Below are positions 17,284 through 26,109 of a stretch of 64,000 bases of DNA, piece by piece. The stretch is from Microcaldota archaeon (GTDB lineage: Archaea > Micrarchaeota > Micrarchaeia > Micrarchaeales > Micrarchaeaceae). The DNA lies in assembly GCA_021834785.1 (NCBI GenBank), contig JAKBRJ010000001.1, positions 23,464-87,463 of the forward strand. The letters are read 5' to 3'. A program made the position numbers and the translations under genes. The notes under the pieces were generated by a model. The model was not told where the DNA came from and did not search any database. It worked only from the letters and a program-made list of their open reading frames with translations. Position 1 is the stretch's first letter. Every line of letters starts with the position of its first letter.

Positions 17284-17868
17284 TCAGTATATTGATTTCT
17301 GCATTATCTGCTTTTCGCCAATGACCGATACGCTTTCATTCTCCTTCAGATCGCGCAACATGCTGAAAATCGATCCTTTTCCAGTACGTGTGCTGATAGG
17401 CATACGAAGATCTACCGCATAAGGTATATACCAGACGTCATCGCATATATCACTGTATGTATATCCATATCTGCTGAGCTCTATCTTCAGCTTATTCGGC
17501 TTTTTAGGGCGTTTGTTTGTCACTAGTATAGTATAATACGAATCGCTTTGACCGGAAGACATGAATGCTTCCATTTTTTTAAGGAATTTTTCATCCATGA
17601 AGGCACTGCCATGCGTTTCTATGAGTATCTGGGAATTTTCATGCTGCATGCCAAGCACAAAATCAGGGGTATATGTTATCACCTCATTACCCATGGTGAA
17701 ATAAAACTTTGTTTTCACATATGTGTATGGTATGCTTAGTGTGTATAACGCAATCCCCATTGATGCTTCAAAATTAGATTTGAACCTGTAGCCGCATTCT
17801 TCCTCTATTGCTCTACGGAGTATTTGCTCATACCTGAGGCACTCCATCGGCGAAGGCATTAATAGCAT
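17284..17868 (-). CDS. Hypothetical protein, possible PD-(D/E)xK-like fold
   Basis: A 194-residue protein. The segment ITYTPDFVLG followed 10 residues later by ILIETHG resembles the PD...ExK core of restriction-endonuclease-fold nucleases, with lysine replaced by histidine. RAIEEECGYRFKSN before it could be the helix that precedes the core. This is a motif-level suggestion; an inactive or unrelated protein is possible. It is 69 nt upstream of ftsZ paralogue C on the same strand. Confidence 0.55.
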   Translation of the reverse strand: MLLMPSPMECLRYEQILRRAIEEECGYRFKSNFEASMGIALYTLSIPYTYVKTKFYFTMGNEVITYTPDFVLGMQHENSQILIETHGSAFMDEKFLKKMEAFMSSGQSDSYYTILVTNKRPKKPNKLKIELSRYGYTYSDICDDVWYIPYAVDLRMPISTRTGKGSIFSMLRDLKENESVSVIGEKQIMQKSIY

Positions 17869-17980
17869 TTAGGTAATAAGGCATTTAACCTTATCTATCA
17901 TTTTGTATATCTGCAATGCATTTAGCAATGCATTTAAATTTGCTGTGCTGCTGAAACGTTTATGAACCGCAAGTGATCAA

Positions 17981-18937
17981 ATGAATAAAAAGGATACAAA
18001 GAATGACCTTCTGAAATATGATGTTAGGGATATAAAGCTAAAGAACAATATGTCTGTGCCGGAATTGATAGATGCTATGGATGACATCGGAGGATTCTCC
18101 GCGCAGCATATGGTTGACGGCATAAAGATAATAGGCAAGATGACAAAGGATAAAAAGTCCTTTAACTTCCTTTCATTCCCTGCAGATATAGTTTCTACTG
18201 GGACACGCGGCGTTCTAGCAGGTGCAGTAAAGCATTTCAATGCAATAATCACCACAGGAGGCACGCTCGACCACGATATAGCACGGGCTTTCGGCGGCAA
18301 GTATTCGGTTGGATCATTCAAGGCCGATGATGCGAAACTACATTCGCTGGGAATTTATAGGCTTGGCAACGTCTTCATAGAGAATAAAGAGTATGGATTG
18401 ATGGTAGAGAACGCATTCAACGACATAATGAATGATATATATACGTCGAAAGATTACAAGAAGGAGTATAGCCCAAGCGAGCTCATATACGAATTCGGAA
18501 AACGCATTAAGGATCCAAATTCAATCTTAAGGCAGGCATATCTGCACAACGTTAAGATATTCAATCCAGGCATAGTTGATGGTGCATTCGGCACGCAGCT
18601 GAGCATATTTTCGCAGGACCATGACTTCAAGCTAAATGTGCTGAGGGACGAACTTGAACTGAGCAACATCGCATTCGACAACAAGACAACAGGAGCGCTC
18701 ATGATAGGCGGAGGAATAAGCAAACACCACGTAATATGGTGGAACCAATTCAAGGGAGGGCTGGACTATGCTGTATACATAACCACGGCAACGCAATACG
18801 ATGGGAGCCTTTCTGGAGCAAGGCTCACAGAAGCCGTGTCATGGGGTAAGATAAAGGAGGATGCAAAGTACGTCACTATAGACGGTGATGCGACAATAAT
18901 ACTGCCGATAATGTTTGCCGCGCTCAACCTGTTCTGA
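17981..18937 (+). CDS. dys: Deoxyhypusine synthase
   Basis: A 318-residue NAD-dependent enzyme that transfers the aminobutyl group of spermidine to a lysine of aIF5A. FLSFPADIVSTGTRGVLAG, TTGGTLDHDIARAFGG, and GGGISKHHVIWWNQFKGGLD mark the NAD and spermidine sites, and the catalytic lysine is in VSWGKIKEDA. Length is near the family norm. Its substrate aIF5A is encoded at 9123-9530. Confidence 0.96.
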   Translation: MNKKDTKNDLLKYDVRDIKLKNNMSVPELIDAMDDIGGFSAQHMVDGIKIIGKMTKDKKSFNFLSFPADIVSTGTRGVLAGAVKHFNAIITTGGTLDHDIARAFGGKYSVGSFKADDAKLHSLGIYRLGNVFIENKEYGLMVENAFNDIMNDIYTSKDYKKEYSPSELIYEFGKRIKDPNSILRQAYLHNVKIFNPGIVDGAFGTQLSIFSQDHDFKLNVLRDELELSNIAFDNKTTGALMIGGGISKHHVIWWNQFKGGLDYAVYITTATQYDGSLSGARLTEAVSWGKIKEDAKYVTIDGDATIILPIMFAALNLF

Positions 18938-18955
18938 TATTCGCGCATTTGAGGC

Positions 18956-20209
18956 TCAAAGCTTTATAGTGTCCCCTACTTTTGGGGCATATGCATCGAA
19001 GCCCTCAGCCTTGAGTTCCGATGCGAACCCGGTAGTGTTTTCCTCGCTCCCATGGACGCATATGACCACATTCGGCGCGCTTTCCCTTACGTATTTGTAA
19101 AGATCGCTCTTCCCGCAATGCGCTGAAAAATCATAGATGCTGACTGGCGTTTTTATGGACTTGAATGAATTGTGCATCTTTATCTTTCCGCTATCGAGAA
19201 GCAGGCGTCCGTTGGTGCCCTCCACCTGATATCCTGTTAGGAATATCTTCGAATCCTTATTAAGCCTGGTTATGTAGTCCAGCACGGGACCGCCGCTGAG
19301 CATGCCTGCGGTAGTAAGTATTACGGATGGCTGCCCCATAGCCTCTTCGCGCATGTCCATATCGCCTATGAAATTGGCCTTGTCTACTGCTTCAGCCAGC
19401 AAATCGTAATTATCTATGTAATCCGGAAATTCTAGGGCAATCTTCGTAGCTGCACGTGCCATTCCATCCACATATGTAGACTCCGCAAGCCCATTCTTGT
19501 GCAGCAATGCAAGTATCTCTTGACTCCTCCCTACCGCGAATACAGGAACGAGCGCGGTGCCTTTGCTTTCAAGCACTGCCTTTACATCTTCTATAAAGTT
19601 CTTTGCGAGCTCATCCCTGCTTGGATGGTCCTTGTTCGCATATGTAGACTCAGTTATAAGCACATCGCTCTTCACAATCTCTGCGCCCTTGTGCAGCAAC
19701 TGGCTATCCATCTTGTAATCTCCCGTATAGACTATGCGCTTGTAATCCTTTGACAGAGGGTTTTCTATCAGCGTTATAGCACTGCCACTGATGTGCCCAG
19801 CATCGTAGAGCGAGATGTCGAACTTGCCGAAATGCTCTTTTTCATGGTATTCCATCGATTGATAATGCTTCATGAAATCCTTATACTGCTTTCTATGAAA
19901 GTTTATTTCTGCGTGCTGATTCTTTGCTATCTTAAGCGTATCTTCAAGCAGCAGCATTGTCGTCTTTTTGGTTGGCTCTGTTCCGAATATAGGCACTGTG
20001 AGTTTGTTGTATATCGATGGTGAATCGCCGCTGTGGTCAAGATGCGCGTGGCTAAGCACCATCGCATCTATGTCAGGCAGGCCTATCGGGAACTCGTGCT
20101 TCTTGTCCTCTACTTTCATCCCGTAATCGAGCATTATCCTACGTCCATCTTCTACCATTATGGATGAGCGCCCAACCTCCTGTGCCCCGCCAAAGAATTT
20201 AAATTGCAT
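18956..20209 (-). CDS. beta-CASP metallo-beta-lactamase RNase (archaeal CPSF2-like)
   Basis: A 417-residue nuclease. SHAHLDHSG (HxHxDH), ADGHISGSA-type DAGHISGSA, YTGDYKMD and the beta-CASP ESTY and FSAHCGKSD motifs form the two-zinc site. No N-terminal KH domains are present, so it is the short aCPSF2-type rather than the termination factor aCPSF1. It probably acts in RNA processing or decay. The ATG at 20209 is preferred over TTG 20221. Confidence 0.9.
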   Translation of the reverse strand: MQFKFFGGAQEVGRSSIMVEDGRRIMLDYGMKVEDKKHEFPIGLPDIDAMVLSHAHLDHSGDSPSIYNKLTVPIFGTEPTKKTTMLLLEDTLKIAKNQHAEINFHRKQYKDFMKHYQSMEYHEKEHFGKFDISLYDAGHISGSAITLIENPLSKDYKRIVYTGDYKMDSQLLHKGAEIVKSDVLITESTYANKDHPSRDELAKNFIEDVKAVLESKGTALVPVFAVGRSQEILALLHKNGLAESTYVDGMARAATKIALEFPDYIDNYDLLAEAVDKANFIGDMDMREEAMGQPSVILTTAGMLSGGPVLDYITRLNKDSKIFLTGYQVEGTNGRLLLDSGKIKMHNSFKSIKTPVSIYDFSAHCGKSDLYKYVRESAPNVVICVHGSEENTTGFASELKAEGFDAYAPKVGDTIKL

Positions 20210-20327
20210 AGTATATACCAATTATAAAACAACCCCTGAAAAGAAGTCGCAGATTGATTATTTAAAGAAATTATATAAATATTCTTATCCTATATTGCAG
20301 TGTTGTTACTTTTTAGAGAATGATATA

Positions 20328-21194
20328 ATGGCGGATGAAATAAATTTTATGGATTTAATGGCGCTGAAGAAGTTGTCCCCCGATTCGGTTGTAGAGAAAT
20401 TCGGAGGCTTGGTAAATTCGTCCTTCTTCGATGCCTCAAACATGCTAGGGTCGTTGAAGATAAAGGGGCTGGTCGACTTTACAACCGCTGTGCCAGGGCA
20501 AAACCACATAGAAATAACTGAAATAGGAAAGCAATTGCTGAACGATGCAGAGGCTAAAGCCGCACTGCCGTTCGATCAACTCGACCTTGAGATACTCAAA
20601 AACCTTTCTGGCGGAAAGAGGAGCATGCATGACATAACTTCTACGCTTAATATAAGGCCAAAGGACCTTGCCATGCACATAAACAAGCTATCCGTAAACC
20701 AATTCCTGAATGCAGAATTTAGAAACGGCAATATGGATCTTATGCTTACCGAAAAGGGGTTTATGCAGGCTAAGGAGGGAATGCCGCATATCCCGGTTGA
20801 ACAGCATGCAGCTAACGTGGATGCCACACATGCCCCTGGCTCTGCAGGCGCATACGGAGGCGAGATCATGAGCAAACCACAAAGCGAGCCCATGCTCCCG
20901 GATACAGGCACATCTGGCACTGGCCAGACATATCAGCAGCATGCTGCAGCGCAGACTCAGGCAGGGCAGGCAGCAGCCATGGATAGAAAACAGGCAGTGC
21001 CACAGCAGGCAACTGCAGGAAGTACGCAGTCGCCAGATTACAACAAGCCAGACACACAGGAGATAAAGGACATACAAAACCAGCTTTCCTCCAAAAGCAG
21101 GAAGTCAAATAGAGTAGCGTATGCGATTATAATCATACTTGCAATCATCTTGATAATAGCGTTGCTCGACAGGTTCGGCATAATCAAGATTTGA
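20328..21194 (+). CDS. Winged-helix protein with C-terminal membrane anchor
   Basis: A 288-residue protein. Residues 1-65 and 80-150 look like two winged-helix units (helix-turn segments EFGGLVNSSFFDASNMLGSL and MHDITSTLNIRPKDLAMHIN). A long Q/A/P-rich linker follows, and the last 25 residues (VAYAIIIILAIILIIALLDR) are a membrane helix, giving a tail-anchored layout. Its role is unknown; a DNA- or RNA-binding domain tethered to the membrane is inferred. The ATG 20328 has a TATA-like TTATATAAAT about 50 nt upstream. Confidence 0.75.
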   Translation: MADEINFMDLMALKKLSPDSVVEKFGGLVNSSFFDASNMLGSLKIKGLVDFTTAVPGQNHIEITEIGKQLLNDAEAKAALPFDQLDLEILKNLSGGKRSMHDITSTLNIRPKDLAMHINKLSVNQFLNAEFRNGNMDLMLTEKGFMQAKEGMPHIPVEQHAANVDATHAPGSAGAYGGEIMSKPQSEPMLPDTGTSGTGQTYQQHAAAQTQAGQAAAMDRKQAVPQQATAGSTQSPDYNKPDTQEIKDIQNQLSSKSRKSNRVAYAIIIILAIILIIALLDRFGIIKI

Positions 21195-21209
21195 TCAGGT
21201 GGCTGTATT

Positions 21210-21827
21210 ATGGAGCTGATAGATTACATGGAAGCGTATAATATGCTTAAACGGAGAGGCATACGCGCCATAGACGCTAAATATGTAGGAAGCTCCGACG
21301 AGGCGATAAGATTTTCAGGCGGAGAGCCCATAGTACTCAAGGTCATATCGCAGAAGGCCATGCATAAGACTAAGAGCGGACTGGTGGCGCTCGGACTTGA
21401 AAAGCCAGATGAGATAAAGTCTTCTTTTTCGGACCTTTATAGGAAGGCGCAGAAGATAAAGCCATACAGAATCCTTGCGCAGAAGATGGTCAAAAACGGC
21501 ATAGAGATAATAATTGGCGGCAATACCGACAAGCAGTTCGGAAAATTTGTGCTGCTCGGCCTGGGTGGCATATATGTAGAGACGTTCAAGGACTTCGCAA
21601 TGAGATCATGCCCGATAAACGAATACGATGCCCGTTCAATGGTGGAACAGCTTAGGTCTAAAAAGATAATCGCGCCGGATGGAAAATCCGAGAGGCTTCT
21701 GGTCGATCTGCTCCTAAAGGTTTCAAAATTCTTCATGTCTGAGGAATCAATAACAGAACTGGACTTGAATCCAGTAATATTGCATGACGATACATACAGC
21801 GCAGTAGACCTTAGGCTTATCAGATGA
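21210..21827 (+). CDS. Acyl-CoA synthetase (ADP-forming), beta subunit
   Basis: A 205-residue ATP-grasp subunit. PIVLKVISQKAMHKTKSG, GGNTDKQFGKFVLLGLGGIY and ITELDLNPVIL are the nucleotide- and metal-binding motifs of the beta subunit. With the next gene it makes ATP from acyl-CoA, ADP and phosphate. GGTGG with a 7-nt spacer precedes the ATG, and the alpha subunit follows 4 nt later. Confidence 0.92.
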   Translation: MELIDYMEAYNMLKRRGIRAIDAKYVGSSDEAIRFSGGEPIVLKVISQKAMHKTKSGLVALGLEKPDEIKSSFSDLYRKAQKIKPYRILAQKMVKNGIEIIIGGNTDKQFGKFVLLGLGGIYVETFKDFAMRSCPINEYDARSMVEQLRSKKIIAPDGKSERLLVDLLLKVSKFFMSEESITELDLNPVILHDDTYSAVDLRLIR

Positions 21828-21831
21828 TTGC

Positions 21832-23256
21832 ATGGCAAGGCCAAAATATATGAATCTCGAACGCATGATGCACCCGAAGAGCGTAGCGATAATAGGTGCC
21901 TCATCAAACCCCGATAAGGTCGGCCATATAATACTGCAGAACTATATCGATGTGGGTTTTTCAGGGAAGCTTTATCCGGTCAACATAAACGCAGAGGGCG
22001 ACATCCTAGGGATTAAATCATACAAAAGGATAAATGACATAAAGAACGCAGTCGATCTCGCGGTCATAGCAGTGCCTGCGGCGACGGTGCCATCCGTGCT
22101 TGAGGAATGTGGCAGGGCTGGAGTTAAAAGCGCCGTTGTGGTAAGCGGCGGATTTGCAGAGGTAGGCGAGATTCGTCTGGAGGAGGAGCTTGCAGGCGTG
22201 GCTAAAAAATATTCGATGCCGGTGCTTGGGCCAAATTGCTTAGGCATAATGGACCCCCGCGCCAGGATAGATACGCTTTTCCTACCGACATTCAAGCTGG
22301 ACAAGCCAAGCATAGGAGGAGTAAGCTTCGTATCACAGAGTGGTGCAGTGGGCAGCACGATACTGGACCTGATATCGCATGAGGGATTCGGGCTGGCGCG
22401 CTTTATATCATACGGAAATGCTACTGTAATAGACGAGGTAGACATACTGAATTATCTCGCTGATGATGATGACACCAAGGTTATAATATTTTATTTAGAA
22501 GGAGCCAAGAGAGGAAGGGATTTTATAGAGATTGCAAAAAGGACTACGCTGAAGAAACCTGTTGTTATAATCAAGGGTGGAAAAACAGAGGAGGGCGCAA
22601 AAGCGGCACAATCCCATACAGCATCGCTTGCCGGAAGCTATCAGACATACGAGGCAATATTCAGGCAGTTCGGATTTACAATTGCAAACGACCTTGACGA
22701 GCTGCTCTTTTTCGGAAAAATATTCGACACGCAGCCTTTGTGCAGGGGCAATCGCATTGCCATAATAACCAACGGCGGAGGCACTGGAGTCTTGGCGACA
22801 GACGGTTTATATGAAAACGGGCTGCAGGTTGCCAAGCTGTCAAGCCAGTCCAACGCAGCATTGAGGAAAGCCATGCCGCCCATAGTCAACATAAGGCTGC
22901 CCATGGATATGGCAGGAGATGCAGATGATAAAAGGTTTAACGCAGCATTGGACATAATATCAAATGATCCAGGAGTGGACGCAATAATGGCTATAGCTCT
23001 GTTCCAGACACCTGGAGCAGATTCGCGTGTAGCAGCTTCGCTGATACATTATGGCACTTCTATGAAAAAACCTATGGTAGTAGTTAGCCCTGGAGGCAGT
23101 TATACAGAAGTGCATAAACGAATGATGGAGAGCTCTGGGGTCCCAGTATACGATTCTCCTGAGACTGCGGCTAAGGCGCTCAAAGCACTCATAGATTATT
23201 CTAATTATATCGATAACGCCAAGAGGCTCTATGGCAGCGGCAAAGAGCACAAATAG
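21832..23256 (+). CDS. Acyl-CoA synthetase (ADP-forming), alpha subunit
   Basis: A 474-residue subunit. The CoA-binding Rossmann domain opens with SVAIIGASSNPDKVGHI, the ligase-CoA domain carries FVSQSGAVGS, and the phosphorylated histidine is in AAQSHTASLAGSYQTYEAIF. Catalysis: acyl-CoA + ADP + Pi to acid + CoA + ATP. This gives substrate-level ATP without a membrane, a common route in DPANN archaea. The separate subunits are transcribed together. Confidence 0.93.
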   Translation: MARPKYMNLERMMHPKSVAIIGASSNPDKVGHIILQNYIDVGFSGKLYPVNINAEGDILGIKSYKRINDIKNAVDLAVIAVPAATVPSVLEECGRAGVKSAVVVSGGFAEVGEIRLEEELAGVAKKYSMPVLGPNCLGIMDPRARIDTLFLPTFKLDKPSIGGVSFVSQSGAVGSTILDLISHEGFGLARFISYGNATVIDEVDILNYLADDDDTKVIIFYLEGAKRGRDFIEIAKRTTLKKPVVIIKGGKTEEGAKAAQSHTASLAGSYQTYEAIFRQFGFTIANDLDELLFFGKIFDTQPLCRGNRIAIITNGGGTGVLATDGLYENGLQVAKLSSQSNAALRKAMPPIVNIRLPMDMAGDADDKRFNAALDIISNDPGVDAIMAIALFQTPGADSRVAASLIHYGTSMKKPMVVVSPGGSYTEVHKRMMESSGVPVYDSPETAAKALKALIDYSNYIDNAKRLYGSGKEHK

Positions 23257-23497
23257 AACGCAGGACGGCGAATGCATGCATGATGGCATTCCCATGCTAT
23301 GCCATGATTGCATTTCGAAAAAAAGGCGAATAATTCAACATCGTGTCGAAAGTTCTTTTTTTGCCAGCTGCGCTTGGATTACAGAAAGAGTTAAATATTT
23401 TTAACTTTTAACATTAGACTTAAATAGATTTCTACCTATTTTCTAAGTGAATCTGCAATAGTAGACATTTAGAGGTATTTATCAATAGAGGGATTGA

Positions 23498-23908
23498 ATG
23501 GCTAATGTATATGATGTTAAGGCAGCAGACCTAGTCCAAAAGGCTGCGGGCATGCTCAAGGAAAAGATAAAGAAGCCTGAATACGTAGACTTCGTCAAAT
23601 CGGGCGCAGGCAAAGAGAGGCCTCCGGAAGACCCGGACTTTTGGTATGTCAGGAGCGCATCGATATTGAGGCAGGTTTACCTGAATGGGCCGATAGGCGT
23701 ATCGAAGCTTAGGATAAGGTATGGAAACAGGAAGGCACATACGGTACATAGGAAACATATGGTGCCGGCAGGAGGCAGCATAATAAGGAACTCGTTCAAG
23801 CAGCTCGAAGAGGCCAAGCTGATTAAGAGGACACCTTCCGGAAGAGTTATAACACCGGCGGGCAAGGCATTCTTAGATAAGATTTCAAAGGAAATTGTAG
23901 GGAACTGA
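23498..23908 (+). CDS. rps19e: Ribosomal protein eS19
   Basis: A 136-residue protein. YDVKAADLVQKAAGMLKEKI, the DFWYVRSASILRQVYLNGPI block and GRVITPAGKAFLDKI are the eS19 signature. It heads the conserved archaeal operon running to ftsY at 27279. A ribosome-binding-like GAGGG precedes the ATG. Promoter candidates are AT-rich stretches around 23400-23420. Confidence 0.96.
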   Translation: MANVYDVKAADLVQKAAGMLKEKIKKPEYVDFVKSGAGKERPPEDPDFWYVRSASILRQVYLNGPIGVSKLRIRYGNRKAHTVHRKHMVPAGGSIIRNSFKQLEEAKLIKRTPSGRVITPAGKAFLDKISKEIVGN

Positions 23909-23937
23909 CCTTATGGCAGGTTATAGGTGATCGCATT

Positions 23938-24255
23938 ATGGCAGATCCACAGGCGCAGCAGAATCCAGAAAACGACAGGGAGATGCAAAAGGCAATCTCA
24001 AGGATGTACAAGCAGGCACAACAAGAGCAGCAGATCAAAGCCCTGATGAGGCAGATACTCGATGCGCAGGCATATGAAAGAATGATGAATATAAAGGCTT
24101 CAAACAGCGAGCTTTACATGCAGCTGGCACAGGTCATGATATCGCTCGTACAGTCGAGGCAGGTAAATGGCCTGATAAACGAGCAGCAGTTCCTGTCTAT
24201 ATTAAGGAAGGTAATGCCAAGGCACGAGCCCAAGGTTGAATTCAAGCATAAATAA
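23938..24255 (+). CDS. PDCD5-family DNA-binding protein
   Basis: A 105-residue protein with an N-terminal glutamine/charged helix and the core KALMRQILDAQAYERMMNIK and INEQQFLSILRKVMP, which match the archaeal PDCD5/TFAR19 family (a three-helix bundle reported to bind DNA). It lies between eS19 and eL39 in the usual order. Confidence 0.94.
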   Translation: MADPQAQQNPENDREMQKAISRMYKQAQQEQQIKALMRQILDAQAYERMMNIKASNSELYMQLAQVMISLVQSRQVNGLINEQQFLSILRKVMPRHEPKVEFKHK

Positions 24256-24263
24256 GTGATGAT

Positions 24264-24428
24264 ATGTCTAAAAAAGATTTGACAAAAAAAAGAAGGCTGG
24301 GAAAACAGATTAAAAGGGCGCGAAGGATTCCGCTGCTCGCTACGCTCAGGACGCACAGGAGCATACAATTCAACATGTTCAATAGGGACTGGAGGAAGAC
24401 CAAGCTTAGGTCAAAAATGAAGGTGTAA
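24264..24428 (+). CDS. rpl39e: Ribosomal protein eL39
   Basis: A 54-residue very basic protein starting MSKKDLTKKRRLGKQIKRAR, with the RIPLL...RTHRS and FNRDWRKTKLRS blocks that match eL39 of the large-subunit exit tunnel. It lies 8 nt after PDCD5 and 2 nt before eL31, in its canonical place. Confidence 0.92.
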   Translation: MSKKDLTKKRRLGKQIKRARRIPLLATLRTHRSIQFNMFNRDWRKTKLRSKMKV

Positions 24429-24430
24429 TT

Positions 24431-24790
24431 ATGGCCAATAGGATACTCACTATAAACCTCAGGAGGTACTTAGTCACGCAGCCGAGGAACAAAAGGCAAA
24501 AGAAGGCCACGCGCTACGTGAGGGAGAGGATAGCACACTATACGAAGGTGCCGGAGGAGAATGTCAGACTGGATATGTCGCTGAATTCCCTGATAGTGAA
24601 GAAGCATGCGAAGAGCATGATGCCGCTGAAGCTCGATATAAGCATTGACGGCGGCAAAGCAACAGCTATGCCTTTCACAGAGAAGAAGGTTGCAGCAGAT
24701 AATAGTACTGCGAAACCCGATGCGGTGAAGAAGGCAGGTGCACAAAAAGGCAAATCAAACAAGGCACCCAGCAGCTCGGAGAAAAAATAA
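24431..24790 (+). CDS. rpl31e: Ribosomal protein eL31
   Basis: A 119-residue protein. ILTINLRRYLVTQPRNKRQK, the RYVRERIAHYTKVPEENVRL core and a lysine/alanine-rich tail of about 40 residues define eL31, with the C-terminal extension longer than the usual family length. It sits in the eS19-ftsY operon. Confidence 0.94.
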   Translation: MANRILTINLRRYLVTQPRNKRQKKATRYVRERIAHYTKVPEENVRLDMSLNSLIVKKHAKSMMPLKLDISIDGGKATAMPFTEKKVAADNSTAKPDAVKKAGAQKGKSNKAPSSSEKK

Positions 24791-24813
24791 TTTTAAGTTT
24801 TATGGTAATATGA

Positions 24814-25485
24814 ATGGGCGTTGCCAAATATGCGATCAATGGCAGCAGCTTTGTTGGCGCATTCGTATCGATAACAGAAGATTACGCCTTTACTGGAAGA
24901 AACCTCACCAAGGGCAGCAAAGCGGTATTGGATGAGGTGCTTGGCGTCAAGCGCATCGAATTTTCCATAATGGGATTTGACATGATAGGCGTATTCGCGC
25001 GCGCGAATCGCAACGGGATAATATTCTCAAACATGATAGAGGATGGTGAATTAGAGGCCTTCAAGGGATTCGGGCTTGGCGTTAACGTAAGCGTGCTGGA
25101 AAGCGACCTGAACGCCATAGGGAACAACATACTTGCAAACGACAAGATAGCGTTTGTAAACCCGGAATACAGCAAGAAAGAGATAAATAACATAACTGAG
25201 ATATTAGGTGTTGAGGCTATCCCCATGAGCATAGGCGGGTTCAAGACCGTAGGCGCAAATAACCTGCTCACCAACAAAGGCATGGTGATAAACAACAGGT
25301 GCACGGAAGAGGAAAAAGAGAAGATAGATAGCATAACTGGGTTTGAATCTTCAACAACTACTGCGAACTTAGGTTCGGTCAACGTCGGGCTGTCGGCAGT
25401 TGCCAACTCAAAGGGGCTTGTGGCAGGAGATGAGACCACCGGGTTCGAACTGGCGCGAATGATGGATGCATTGAATATTAAATAG
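24814..25485 (+). CDS. eif6: Translation initiation factor aIF6
   Basis: A 223-residue protein built of five repeats with pseudo-fivefold symmetry. AFTGRNLTKGSKAVLDEVL, the repeated segments LGVKRIEF, VSVLESDLNAIGNNILANDK and GSVNVGLSAVANSKGLVAGD match aIF6. It prevents early joining of ribosomal subunits. It lies next to eL31 and eL20 as in other archaea. Confidence 0.95.
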   Translation: MGVAKYAINGSSFVGAFVSITEDYAFTGRNLTKGSKAVLDEVLGVKRIEFSIMGFDMIGVFARANRNGIIFSNMIEDGELEAFKGFGLGVNVSVLESDLNAIGNNILANDKIAFVNPEYSKKEINNITEILGVEAIPMSIGGFKTVGANNLLTNKGMVINNRCTEEEKEKIDSITGFESSTTTANLGSVNVGLSAVANSKGLVAGDETTGFELARMMDALNIK

Positions 25486-25494
25486 GTGTTTTGA

Positions 25495-25668
25495 ATGAAA
25501 TTTAGCGTAGAAGGATTTGTGGCAAGGAAAGGTATAAAGAAATTCAAAATCGAGGCTGAAGCCAGCAACGAGAAGCATGCTGCAGCACTAGTAATAACAA
25601 AGATAGGGAGCAAACAGGGAGTGAAGAAGAACGCCATAAGGATAGAGTCCGTAAATAAGGTGGATTGA
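25495..25668 (+). CDS. rplX: Ribosomal protein eL20 (L18a/LX)
   Basis: A 57-residue protein, MKFSVEGFVARKGIKKFKIE followed by AEASNEKHAAALVITKIGSK, which matches the compact archaeal LX form. GGTG with a short spacer precedes the ATG. It is 9 nt after aIF6 and its stop is directly followed by the prefoldin start. Confidence 0.92.
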   Translation: MKFSVEGFVARKGIKKFKIEAEASNEKHAAALVITKIGSKQGVKKNAIRIESVNKVD

Positions 25669-25669
25669 A

Positions 25670-26101
25670 ATGGCCGATAGCCCAAGGCCAAGCGCACAGA
25701 GCAAAGATGAGATGCTGTCTACGCTGAATTATCTGAGGGAGCAGTATCAAAACCAGTATTTTGAAGTAGGGCAGGCGCTCAATGCGGCCTTGGAAACGCT
25801 TACAGACCTGAATAATACAAGGACAACGCTTGAAAGGGCGGATTTCGTAAGCAACAAGGAGTCATTGATGCCTTTAGGGAGGTACGCGTATGTCAATGCT
25901 AAACTCGCCAAGGTAGACTCGTTGATAGTCAATGTAGGTGCAAATTATTTCTTAGAATACAATATAGACGAAGCAAAGGGGTTCATAAGCAAGTTGTTGG
26001 ATGGGCAGACCAAATTCATAAACCAGCTTATGAAAAGCAAGGGCGAACTTGAAAATGCACTGATTGATGTTACTGCAAGGCTGGATAAATTAACGGAGTA
26101 A
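25670..26101 (+). CDS. pfdA: Prefoldin subunit alpha
   Basis: A 143-residue protein with long N- and C-terminal coiled-coil helices around a small beta-hairpin core: ETLTDLNNTRTTLERADF, ESLMPLGRYAYVNAKLAKVD and VNVGANYFLEYNIDEAKGFI. It forms the (alpha2 beta4) chaperone that hands nascent chains to the thermosome. It occupies its conserved place before ftsY. Confidence 0.94.
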   Translation: MADSPRPSAQSKDEMLSTLNYLREQYQNQYFEVGQALNAALETLTDLNNTRTTLERADFVSNKESLMPLGRYAYVNAKLAKVDSLIVNVGANYFLEYNIDEAKGFISKLLDGQTKFINQLMKSKGELENALIDVTARLDKLTE

Positions 26102-26109
26102 GTGTGTTC